The notes below the pieces were generated by a model. The model was not told the DNA's origin. It did no database searches and was given only the letters and a program-made list of their open reading frames with translations. Source: Gracilaria gracilis (taxonomy: Eukaryota; Rhodophyta; Florideophyceae; Gracilariales; Gracilariaceae). Taken from it: a stretch of 64,000 nucleotides of DNA. Position numbers and translations under genes: made by a program. The stretch is taken from NCBI GenBank assembly GCA_030374805.1, contig JARGSG010000212.1:424108-488107 (forward strand). Reading direction: 5' to 3'. Below are positions 1 through 10,300 of the stretch, piece by piece. Each line of letters starts with the position of its first letter. Within the stretch, counting starts at the first letter, position 1.

Positions 1-770
1 TTTACGATAAAACGATTAGAAAGCTCTTTGTCCGTATTATCAACGATATTGGTTACAGATGTAAATGGAGAGGAATATTTCCAACCATCGACGCGACCAT
101 TCACAAACCGTTCCAAACGTTGTTGGTTTCCCTCCCTTCGCACGTTATCAATATCTTGCGAAGCTCCCCCTTCTGCTGTGCTAAAAGTTCCATCCATTAC
201 GCCATCAATTCCATCAAAAATGAGTGAGGGCCAAGCATCTTCTGCAATCACTGGTTGCGATTCGAATGCATTCTGAAATTCAATTTGTACTTCATTACTG
301 AAAAATGGAATGGGTTGTTGTATTTATATTTGTTCTGTGTCCATTTCTTTGATATCGTTACTAGAATCTTCAATTGAAGGTTGAATCGAAAGTGGTGCTT
401 CATTTTCTTGCGGGCTTTCTGCTTCAAGTGAATGGGCATCATGTGGTTTATATTGACAGGCATGGTGAATTAAAGCAGCTTTATTTCGTCAAGCCGACAA
501 TCAGAGCTACCGGTATCATTATTCACACTTGAGGTTAGATCCAGAGCCTCTAGATCTGTAGACAAATGTAAATTTGGAGTTCCGTGGTGGTTGGATGTAC
601 GATCCAGTGACGTTTTGTCCTTGGGATCGGGAGGACAGAAAGCGCTTTTGAGCCAACAGATATTCTCTTTATAGGTACGGTCTACCGATGACGAGCGACC
701 ACACTGGTGGTGGATCTTTAGAAAGAGCGCGGAGTAAGGGGACGAAGGCACATCCCAAGGTGAGAAAGGC

Positions 771-804
771 GCAAAAGGTGACGTTGGGGCAACGTCACCT
801 TTGC
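771..804. repeat. Hairpin-forming inverted repeat
   Basis: The arms GCAAAAGGTGACGTTG and CAACGTCACCTTTGC face each other across two or three bases and differ by one inserted A. A second palindrome with the same GGTGAC core lies 70 bp downstream, which suggests a small foldback or MITE-like remnant. Confidence 0.6.
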
Positions 805-870
805 AAGGTGCATTTTCACCTCGAAAAGGTGCAATGGGACTTCTGCGCCAAATTGCCCCTTGGTTCAAAA

Positions 871-889
871 GGTGACAATTATTGTCACC
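871..889. repeat. 19-bp perfect palindrome
   Basis: GGTGACAAT and ATTGTCACC are separated by a single T. It shares the GGTGAC core with the hairpin at 771-804. Confidence 0.65.
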
Positions 890-955
890 ATAGCGTAATG
901 GGGCTACAGTGTTGCGTGTAAGAATTTCGAGGCATCGGGACAAAGTGATGCTGAT

Positions 956-1593
956 GTGTTTCCAGCATTTACTCAAAGAGATGATGTTCTGGGGTACATG
1001 CATTGTGTGTTTCATGACCATCCCAGCCTGGAGGCATTAATCAGGCTTATACCTACTGGCTTTCAAATTGAATCTGGGATTAGGGAAGAAGGCAATACCG
1101 CAGCAAATGAACAAGTTACAACTCATTTAGGTAGAAAGCGCCGATGTGATGAAACAAGGAATGCATTGGCTGCGGCCATAACATCATTAGCTATTTCGAG
1201 GGAAACAGATCGCCCGATTATAATTCAAGACAATGTGTAGCTGCTGTCAGCTGCAGCTGGCGGTCACAGAGGGTCACGGTAACACCTCCGGCGGTGTGGC
1301 TCGAGGCCACCACACCGTGAGCGGCCATAGCTCAATTGGTAACCGCCTTCGTGTGCTTTTTGTGGGGGCCCGGGGTTCGTGGTTCGAACCCCGGCCCTGC
1401 CGTTCTTCCCCCCAGTTCACTACACAGTGGCACGCATTGGGCTGGTATCGATAGTAGAATTTTGGAACTTGATCGGTCAATGAAGGTCGCAAGTACTGTG
1501 TCATCTCTATTGGATTTAGAAACAAAGATTCTTTCTGTGATAAAAAGTCTCGATGCCGACGAGGAGTTCTCAAAATTCATTAGAGAGCTATAA
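956..1593 (+). pseudogene. Possible Harbinger accessory ORF, interrupted
   Basis: An open segment at 956-1240 ends in a basic, then Ala/Leu-rich stretch (a GRKRR motif followed by a helix-like NALAAAITSLA). After a tRNA-like insertion (about 1320-1400) a second helical segment follows near 1450-1593 (motifs DLETKILSVIKSL and DEEFSKFIREL). In Harbinger elements a Myb/SANT-type DNA-binding partner with a similar helical tail is commonly encoded opposite the transposase, and a Harbinger transposase lies just downstream on the minus strand. No Myb domain itself was recognised, so the identity is inference. The two parts could also be unrelated chance frames. Confidence 0.3.
1320..1402 (+). repeat. 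tRNA-derived SINE-like segment (pol III boxes)
   Basis: A near-consensus A box (TAGCTCAATTGG, 1328-1339) is followed 41 bp later by a near-consensus B box (GGTTCGAACCC, 1381-1391), which lies in a T-arm-like stem of GGGGTT/AACCCC type. The D stem and the acceptor stem do not close well and no anticodon arm is convincing. It therefore looks like a pseudo-tRNA or the head of a tRNA-derived SINE rather than a working tRNA gene. It sits between two segments of a possible reading frame, as an insertion would. No poly(A) tail or target duplication was identified. Confidence 0.45.
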
Positions 1594-1667
1594 ACGCCGT
1601 CTTAGCCAAGTTGAAAGGATGATCAATGAAGCCATGTCCCAGAAAGATCCTCCATGTCAATAAACCT

Positions 1668-2982
1668 CTATGGTCTTCGTCGGCCCAGCAGTTCTATTTC
1701 CTCGGTAAACGATTGTCTCAAAGAGATGCTATCGAGACCTCGCCGTCGACGATGCAGCTGAATATCCAAGTCGCACTCATCTTGCAGGTGAACTCGGTAG
1801 TCCGGTGCCTCGTGATGCCCATTACTGTCAGCTCGGGATGGAGGAGGCACAGCTACACCACCACCATCATCAATAATAAAATTATGCAACTTGCAGCAAG
1901 TCACAACAATGAGAGCGTTTTTCTTTAAGGAACAGCGTAATGGCCGCCACAATATTCCCCATCTGCCAACAAGCATACCGAATGCTTGCTCAACAAAAAT
2001 CCTTGCAGAGCTTTGCCAGTAATTGAAACAGTCTTTCGCAACACATAAAAGTCGTCCTGGCCATGGACAAAGCAACCTTTCCGAACATCTGTAGGCCTCA
2101 TCTGCTGCACTCCAGTAGCCCTTTTCTAGTGAGTCCAGCGCTCGTGAAAGAAAACGAAAAACAGAACTCATGGCGAATGCAGTAGAGTCGTGGGTATAAC
2201 CGGGCGCCACACACAGGATACGGAAGTAAAACGATAATATGCATCACACATTGCCTGCAGATTCAGAGCAAAGAATTCCTTCCTGTTATAATAGGTAGAA
2301 GAATTCGCAATTTTCAACGCAGAGGGTTTACATATTCGACTACCAGCCCATCCAATGCACCACAACACTTTGATAGAGCGCTAATTCCACCCCTCGTAAA
2401 CTGCTTTGATACGTCCTCCAACTATGAATTGCAGTTGTATGGAAACGATAACTCAAGGTTTTCGTTCAAGATTGATATTATTTCATCAACATAATGATAG
2501 AATGTGGACATCGAAAGGTTATGTGCGAAACAAATATCAAGTTAAGACCCAACAGCGAGCCAACCTAATGGTACAGAAAGTTTAATGTAGACACTGTGCC
2601 GTTCTTGTCGAGTTTTGTCTGTTCGATATGTGAGGATGATGATATTTGCGAGACGTTTGAACGAACGTAGTTGCGTTCTGTTCATGCGCCGAAAGAACCT
2701 ATCAGGCATTTCGGTGATCATTGACGAAAATGTCAAGATAGGTCTTTCAATTTGTTTTGTGCTACGTTGAGTATAGTTAGGGTTTTCTGCATGCAGCATT
2801 GTAGCAACAATAGCAAGAGCTTCATTTTGTTTGCGTTGTTGTTCACGAAGGATTTTTAACACAAGGGCTGCTCTACGCTGTGTTGAAGGACTCAAGACTA
2901 TTTGCAAGGGTGTTTGTGTATAGAAACGGAAACTAGAGCGAGAAGTGTAGAGTGTTTGGGCTGGAGAAAAACGCTGTTCCAA
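1668..2982 (-). pseudogene. Harbinger (PIF) transposase, broken
   Basis: Three minus-strand blocks together match a PIF/Harbinger DDE nuclease (DDE_Tnp_4 family), the enzyme that cuts and moves Harbinger DNA transposons. The N-terminal block (2982-2542) ends in the LGWLAVGS motif typical of the helical region before the nuclease. The middle (about 2365-2168) has GALDG with the first catalytic Asp, then YYNRKEFFALNLQ. The C-terminal block (2210-1668) has PGYTHDSTAF with the second Asp and FVEQAFGML with the catalytic Glu. The blocks lie in different frames. One break near 2200 looks like two extra bases in a TGTGTG run; another lies near 2315, and 2370-2540 is degraded. An inactive copy is therefore likely. 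Terminal repeats and the expected 3-bp target duplication were not located. Confidence 0.75.
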
Positions 2983-4861
2983 GATCTTCTTCTACAAAGT
3001 AACGGTTCGCAACTGCTCTTCTTGTGGATATTATTGTAGCAAAAGTGGCTGGATTCATATTGTTTATGAGGGTTTGGCCTCAATCTATTTCACAGAGAAG
3101 AAGCCGCCGTCGGCTTCAAAACTGTCTGTAATACGGCTACGGAGAGGGCGTGGGTGGTCGGAAAGCCTCATGTGCTGTGAGTAGGAGGCCAGAGTACGAG
3201 GGGGTGATCCATATTTTGTACCACGTCTCGGAACGTCAGCATCTTATTCATATTTTACATATTTTGTAATTCATATTTTGTACTTGTTGTTTGGAACGGC
3301 CCACGCACCTTCCCACGCCGGTCACTTGTCATCCACTCCCGTGACGCGTAGGCAACGTGACTAGCGTTGTCTCAAGACTTGACCGTGCCATGATGGCGTA
3401 AAGTTGGGGCGTGCTCGCCGCCGCAACAGTTGAGAAGCCTCCCCTCCCGACGACGTGCAGCCACTCGCCCCGCACCGTCACCCGCGTATTCACCCGATCA
3501 AAGTTGTGTTCCAGCTGCCACCCCAAACTGACCTTCCCGATCCGGTGGCGCGCCAAGCTCAGGCCCTTGAAACCGCAGCTCGGGTCATTCCGCACCTAGC
3601 ATTGTTCAAAGCCATACACCGAATGCCCGCGCCGTACTGCAGTCCTCGAGTATCAACACCAACAGCAGCTGCGCGCGTCAGAGGTGCGTTCGTGCCACAA
3701 CGAGTTGCCTTGTGGCACGCGCCGTTCCTGGTGAGGCATGGATTGAAAAGGGCGAAACGAATCGACGTATCACGTTGCTTGAAGCCGCACCCAAGGAACA
3801 CGAGTTTTGTGGACGCACGTTTGTGCGCGGTAGGTTGCGGTATGGTCGTCCCCAATTCCGGGCGGGAGGCCGAGTTTCACCAAGAGCAGTTCCAGAACAG
3901 CTTATCTCCCAAAAGGTTTCTGTATCGAGACGTTCCGGTTAATCGTTAACTCGTTGTAAATCGCTCAAACAGCATGGAGTGTCCACCATATAGGAGCCAC
4001 ATCTCTGCAACCCGTTGCCGTTAATCCAAGCGTATGTTCAACAAAATCGTTGCTTTATGAGCACCGTCAAGACTCAAGACAGAGGGCTCGCCGCGTGCGC
4101 AATTGAAGTGCAACATGCGTTATTTGGCTAGCGTTCTGATGATTCAAGCACACCAGCGGCAAAATATCGTTCTGAGCAGCGGTGAACACGCTATCCCTTC
4201 TTTAGGACCAAGTTATTTCTTCGGACATTGTTCAGACTCTGGAGCGGAAACGAAACACAAATCGAGCTACGTCATCACGCACAAGGATATCCAGCAGCAG
4301 TTTTCACTGCTGCATCGCTGTCATCGTGTTCGTGAGATCCCGAGCCCGAGAGCGAAAATCGCGAAAAAAAAAACAAAACTACCAACGGGAAGGTTACCGA
4401 AAGTTTGTTGACGGGGCATGAACCGTCTTTGACGGTGAAGACGATCTCAAACGCTTGCGTTAACTCGCGAGCTCCCACAGCGCGGCCGCGCTCCTCATAT
4501 CTACCCTTGTAGCTTTACCGGATGTGATCCACATCGCATGCGAGCAGTGCCGCCTCTGAAGCCACACCCTTCTGCCACCTTTATCTATCGGTATAAACGA
4601 TCAACAACTGCCACACTCTTCTCCTCATCCCGTCAACTGTTCGTGGTTCCGTCGTCGCAGCGAAACGCTCTTGCATTCTCTTGGGGTGTGGACGAACAGT
4701 GGACGACGTCCGAGAGCTAAGCATCACTTTCAAGGTGGAATCAATTACGATGAATGTTCCGGATGAAAGGATGCTACGTACAGTCTCCCCGACCGGACCC
4801 CTCCTCCCTCCCTCATGGTTGCTGCTGACGACGCCCCGCCTCACAACACCTTCCAGGCCCC
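2983..4861. other. Intergenic, no gene recognised
   Basis: Several open frames of 60-165 codons overlap each other on both strands (3329-3949, 4103-4478), and none shows a known domain or clear preference over its shadows. The frame at 3455-3949 is the longest but has no recognisable motif. The last part presumably holds the promoter of the downstream secreted-protein gene. Confidence 0.4.
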
Positions 4862-4868
4862 TATAAAT
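4862..4868 (+). promoter_or_regulatory. TATA box of the secreted-protein gene
   Basis: TATAAAT lies 67 bp upstream of the ATG at 4936. A transcription start about 30 bp downstream of the box would leave a 5' leader of roughly 40 bases, a normal layout for a compact protist promoter. The transcription start itself was not identified. Confidence 0.55.
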
Positions 4869-4935
4869 GCTGTCGTCCTCCCCTCTGTCCCGTTCTGTTC
4901 CTTATACATCGCAACACCTAACCCCAATTGTAACC

Positions 4936-5442
4936 ATGCGCATCTCCACATTCATCTTCGTTCTCGCCGCCACCGCAACAGCGATAGTCGCGATACCCAT
5001 AACGGACTATTGCGAGCGCGCTGCATCCAGCTGCAAGTTTAACTTCGAAGCCACTTGCGGCATTCCGTCCTTCTCGCTGGGCGGGGCACCGAACACGCCG
5101 TTTACACCACGAATCGTATCGAAAACTTCGCAAGAGCTTGTTGGTGTGATGCAGTCGAGTAACATCTCGCCAGAGTTCCTGTACGGCTACTACTACATAC
5201 CAGTGTTTGCGAGAGGCTTTTCGCGCTCTCAATTCCGGCCGCTGACTCTGTCGAGCCATGACGGCTCCGCCATTGGGTTTGAACAGTTTGATGGCAACAA
5301 GCAACAGGCTCAGGGTCAATGTGTTCGCGTGTACTTCACGGCTTATCAGCGACAAAGGTTTGGTGGCAGCGTGGAGAATGTGGTTGTATCTGCCGAGCAG
5401 GCGAGACGCGATGACCTGTGCGTGGTTTTCCGCACGCTTTGA
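4936..5442 (+). CDS. Secreted protein of unknown function
   Basis: This 168-residue frame starts with a clear signal peptide: MRIS, then a hydrophobic core of about 14 residues ending in an AIVA-type cleavage site. The mature part is about 150 residues, has at least five cysteines (YCERAASSC, EATCG, QCVRV, DLCVV) and is rich in Phe, Tyr and Ser, without transmembrane segments. The in-frame region extends upstream, but the ATG at 4936 is preferred because it has an ACC context, directly precedes the signal peptide and lies correctly downstream of the TATA box. I do not recognise the family. The TGA stop is followed by AT-rich sequence. It is likely exported as a disulphide-bonded protein; function unknown. 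Confidence 0.65.
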   Translation: MRISTFIFVLAATATAIVAIPITDYCERAASSCKFNFEATCGIPSFSLGGAPNTPFTPRIVSKTSQELVGVMQSSNISPEFLYGYYYIPVFARGFSRSQFRPLTLSSHDGSAIGFEQFDGNKQQAQGQCVRVYFTAYQRQRFGGSVENVVVSAEQARRDDLCVVFRTL

Positions 5443-6927
5443 TCACCTTAAGGGCGTTTACAACTGCGCGGCATTGGCAGCTTTTGACTTTCAACATGGA
5501 AATGACGCTATTCAACTATAAACGTAAAGACCAACTCACTCCAACTTTACCATATTTATGGTTTCCTGTTGCTCATGTACTTGGCGCGGGCTGAAGCGTG
5601 TTGTATCTCCCCTTTTCCTGAGCGTAACGTTGCATACCTCCTTCATCATCGTTTCGTTGTAGCGCAATCACACCGAAACATCTTTTCAGGACCGGGACAA
5701 TAAGGTAGAACACCGTTTCACAATCCGGAGTACAAACGACTGCAAGCAATTCCGGCACAAAGATAACTTCCCTTGCCGCGTTGAAGAAGAGCGAAGCTAC
5801 TTGAAGAATGAGCAAAAGAATTATCTGTTCACGAATGCTTGAACTTCTGCTGTGTACAATGGAATATTCACGGGTTTGAGGCTATTGTTGGGACTGGTAC
5901 CGGAGAATGCAAAAAGTTTTTCCTTCCAGATTGTCAACAAATGCTGTGTATTGGCACAGCCCGGAAGGGTGTGGAGGCTCGGTGTTTTATGTAGTTAACG
6001 TTCCACAAGTTTACATAACATGGTTTCGGGGTCCGCAGCACTGCTATTCCTGTTTCCTGCGCAGTTCAACAAGCTCTTCATTACGAACAATATTCAAACT
6101 AAGCTGCTTGGCACTCTGAAACAAGGGCGAAGACGTGTCTTGATACCTGTGGGCGGTGACACGAAGGACAGGGCTCGAGTTCCCTTGTAATATGATGCAA
6201 TCTCAATCGAGTAGTAAAGTAGAGTTTTATTGTGTTAGGGGGTATTGTGATCAACCTATTGTACAGATAAATGTGGGGTAACACGTAAAAGTAGACGTAC
6301 CTAAAGTGTGGGGAGGACTACTACATTACCCGACCTGCCGACAGCCTGCGTCAAACTGGTGGGTTACATCCTCTTCGTACCAGCCCAGATAAGCGGAACT
6401 TACGACTGTCGACAGGCGTTGGTCTCGAACCCTTGCGAACTTGGTGCTGTTCATTCCCGCCTAACCAACCCCATTGAGGCGTGTAAGACCGCTTATCCGC
6501 TGAGAGCCGGAGCAGCCGCCCATCGAACTCCCGGAGACGACTTTTGCGCCCATCTGTTAGTTGAAAAGAAGAAAAACTGCAGCAAAGATAAAGAGTAGGT
6601 AGTTAGTAAATGAGAGCGGATTGCATGGTGTGTACAAAGGCTGGCAAAGGACGACTTACGAAATTGAGTTGACGGCATGAGACCGCCTGTTTGCTGAATA
6701 GGGATGAGGGAGTTGGCGTCGCTGTGGTGAGAGAGGAGGACGAGGAGGGAGCCAGGTGCGGAGTGAGGCTTTTATAGCCAAATGTGGAACAGGACACGTT
6801 CATCTGTCAGTAGCTGATCAAATGCAATGAAGAATACAATCAGCAGCAGCCCCGTCACCGTTTTTGAATTGAAGCCTCTCCAATTCAGAAACGTATTTGG
6901 GGCGGCGTGAGGGGCCTTCGAGTGTCG
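5443..6927. other. Intergenic, no gene recognised
   Basis: Only short overlapping open frames without motifs were seen (5573-5815 minus, 5907-6119 plus, 6308-6598 plus). No RNA gene or repeat was identified. The stretch ends at the target duplication of the Mutator-like element. Confidence 0.45.
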
Positions 6928-6936
6928 GCTGAATAG
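6928..6936. repeat. MULE target-site duplication, left copy
   Basis: GCTGAATAG lies directly outside the left inverted repeat and is repeated exactly at 13780-13788. The 9-bp length is diagnostic for Mutator-superfamily insertion. Confidence 0.95.
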
Positions 6937-7204
6937 GGGAGGAGGAGAATTGACGCACTGTGAGGGCTGTCATTTTTCTCCCCCCAGAACCTCCTTATTT
7001 ATGTAACAAAACCCCGGAGAACCTCCCTTCTCATCGTCACGCCTCCAAAGAACCTCCCTACCACTCCTGAATGGCCAAGTCGCCAGATCTTCCCTAGCAA
7101 GCCTCCCTATTGGTAAAGCCTTCATCACACCTGTGTCACAATTGTGTGACACTTGCTTAACTACAAAACCGAAATAGATTCCGCAATAGAAATGCGCGCG
7201 CTTT
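6937..7204 (+). repeat. MULE terminal inverted repeat, left
   Basis: These 268 bp match the reverse complement of 13512-13779 with one difference (G at the inner end here, A in the other copy). The repeat contains a near-palindrome built on GTGTCACA and TGTGACAC (about 7133-7152), a candidate internal protein-binding or hairpin site. A 60-codon open frame is present in both copies only because the repeat is duplicated; it is not considered a gene. Confidence 0.95.
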
Positions 7205-7328
7205 CCTAAGTCGTGAGATCAGCAACAAGTAAGCAAGTGAGCTCTCTCATCGAAGCTCATGTTAAGCTGACTGTAGCTATTATCATCACTGATACACATC
7301 GCTAGCCGTTCTCAATTGTGAAGCACTC

Positions 7329-10300
7329 ATGTTGTCTTTTCGAAATGCCTCTGACCCTAGCGTTCGTTTTCCACCTGAAGATCCCCTTGATTCTATAGTA
7401 GTCGCCTACCTTGACCCTCGAGATGACGACTCCGAAGCAGATCGAACAAATTCAGAGCTAACGGCCGGAGAAAAAAGGAAGATATTGACTATGGTTCGAA
7501 AGGTTTCTTGTTTTCTGAAAAAGGTGGCAACAAAGACCGATATTACGTTCGATCGAAAAGACCAAGCGGGCTTCCGCGAGCTCAAAGGCCTTTGGGTTTG
7601 TCTTATTTGTGACCAAATGAATTCCACTATTGACGAAGAGAATGTTCTGGCAAAGAACTTTATTGATTGCTGTGAACCAAGATCTTGGTTTTCTAATGAA
7701 CTTCTCACTGCAGGTTTATTCGAATTGGAACCCAAATGCGGCGTCGTTTTCATACCAATCGACACTGGTTGTTCATTTTATGGTCTTTCAAAGGTATTCA
7801 AGAACCAAACACCCGAAGAGCAGACAAAATCATTGGAAAACTACTGTGGTGCATTTACGGAGAAGGTCTATCGCAGTTCAACAGATATACACACAATTAT
7901 GATACCAGTAAATATTTCTAATGTTCACTGGGCTGTGTTTTTGGCACGAAGAGAAAATGGAAAGCAATGGAACATGTACTGGGGAGACAGCACACGCATG
8001 GATTTTCCCACAGATACGAGAGCTTCTAACAAGGTTTATTGATTATGCTCTGAATGAAAAGAAGGAATGGAAGTTCCCAACAGAAAACTATATGCTAGAT
8101 GTCTTAGGCTATAAGATGCAGAACGATTCTTTCAGCTGTGGTGCCTATCTGTTGTCCATGAGTACCCATTTTTGTGAGACTCGAGGAACCATTCCACGCA
8201 TGAACTTTACTCCAGGACACCCCCCTTGTCTCACGGAAAAGTACCGCTGGGCTTGTGCTAAGGCCCGTATATGCATGGGAATGTCCATCTCGCATGTTCT
8301 GCCGATGAACAATGCGTTCACTATAGACCACATGCAGCGCAGTCGACGTGCTAAAATATATCTTGCTCGCCATACAAAAGAAGCGGAGGAAGGTAAGAGG
8401 CGCGGCGTGAAGGAAACAGGTTTTCAAGGCAAGCCAGGACGGTCTGGTGGCGGTGTTCCTGGGGACAAGGACAAGGATTTAGGTTTCTCTGTGAAAGAAG
8501 GAGCTGGGAGCGAGCGGCGACTTGTGTTGGATCTCCCCGGGTATGTTCGCCACCTTGTGGCTTCCGAAGGATACCAATTTGGCGTGCAATTCTGCAAACC
8601 AGTTACACGCTCCCGAGAATATGGTCTTAATGTTCGTCTGCGTTGTTTGAAATACAAACAAAAACCGCCGGGATGTGGTTGCAAGGCAGCTTTCATGGCC
8701 AAGGCTCTGCGTAATGGCAAAGGATGGCTCTTGTCCGGGTGTGATATTCACAACCATGAGCGCCTTGATATGGATTGGCGTGGTGGGAATTCTAAACGCG
8801 GGGAGGCAGTGAGGGCGACTATACAGAAGAACTGTCCATCCACCCTCCGCATTCCTTTTATCCACTTAACTCCATCGAATGGGAAGGAGGGCCAGCTCCA
8901 TCACCGTGATTCCGACGAAGAAGACTTCATGTCGACGACCGCCCCGCGTTTTCCTCGTTCGCTCAACTGGTTGCATAATGCAATGGGAAGCCATAGAGAC
9001 GGAGAGTATATGCGGACCCAGGACGATATCGGCCGTGGTACTGGTATTCGCGAAGTGATCAGCATAGAAGACGATCGTAGTGATGGCTCTCCGACCACAG
9101 GGGAAGCAGGTCGTCGTCCAAAGAGGTTTGATGAAGCCCTGGATCCTCCAATTCCATTACTTAAAACTCCGTCTGAGGATAGTTCTGTTATTGATATAAC
9201 GGCTATGGTTAAGGCGAAAGTCAATGCGGAACGTCGAAAGGTAAGTTGGATCCTCCCATATCATGTTTAGAGGTGTGACATAGCTCTAACAAATACTTTA
9301 CAGCCCAAATCCGCCTCCGTGGTGCACGTTTCCCATGTTCGTACTATTGAAACTAACGAAAAGTCAACTGAGGATCCTCCACACACTTCCGTCGTTTTGG
9401 AAGACCGCCCGCGAGCAACTCTCGGGAAGACAGAATCAGAAGGCTCTGTAGCGGGTGTAGGACAGAAGGAAGCGAAGGCGATAGAAGGATCTTTCCGCTC
9501 AGGACAGGGTGTAATGCAGACAGGAGTAGAGGAGAAAGGAAGAGCATACGGCTCAGTAGGAGATGTAGGCCTCACCTCTTTCGATGGCGATAGAGGTTCT
9601 GACCGTTCGGAAGGGGACAACGAAGGGGTGGAGCACAGCGGATTGGATGAGAGCTCAGGATCTGTGGAAGAGCTTCCACCAGAAGAAATGGTACGCAGGG
9701 GTTTCGTTGCCTATCTTGAGCAGTTGGAACCAACTGGAGCGCATGAAGTACTGCAACACCTACAATATATTGGAGACTATTTCGGTTTTAAGCTCTCCGT
9801 CCGTGACTCCAAGTACGGCCTCGAACCCGATGGGAGAAGGGTCCTCCTACGAGGTTATCTGAAGTGCATCCGCAAATACGATAAGCAATGTCCATGCGCA
9901 TACAGCTTCAAGGTCAGACGTGTTCATGTTTCCCAAACAGGTCCTCAACACTATGCATTCTACCCAGACTTCTCAAAGGCTCATCATAACCATGCTGTGG
10001 ACAATTCGCTACACCGGAAGCTCTCGCCGGACATGGAACGGGAAGCCCATCACCTACACAGCAAGCTACACCTGCAATATGACGTTGTGTTGAAGCTTAT
10101 CGAGGACAAATACAACGTTGCGGTGAACAGACCTTTATTTCGAAAGCGCCTCAAGTACATGCAAGAAGCTCGCTTCCCGAGGGACACAGAATGTCTGAGA
10201 TTGTACCAAAATCTTATTGACCTACAATCGACAAACCCCAACAACAAAGTGTACTGTCGAACATGGGACGATAAAGGTCTACAGTTTGTTGCCTGGAGCC

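Larger units (their letters stand above)
1..955. other. No confident gene; short hairpins only
   Basis: No open frame here has a recognisable domain or clear coding character. Short frames exist on both strands (for example 28-276 and 470-1021) but overlap one another and look like chance. The only structure seen is a pair of GGTGAC-centred hairpins near 771-889, listed separately. The stretch may be the outer part of the Harbinger-type element whose transposase lies at 1668-2982, but no terminal inverted repeat was found. Confidence 0.4.

Noticed and set aside
1322-1400. Functional tRNA gene
   Set aside because: A and B boxes are present, but the acceptor, D and anticodon stems do not form a proper cloverleaf.
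6970-7152. 60-codon frame repeated at 13564-13746 as a duplicated small gene
   Set aside because: The identity is explained by the MULE terminal inverted repeats.
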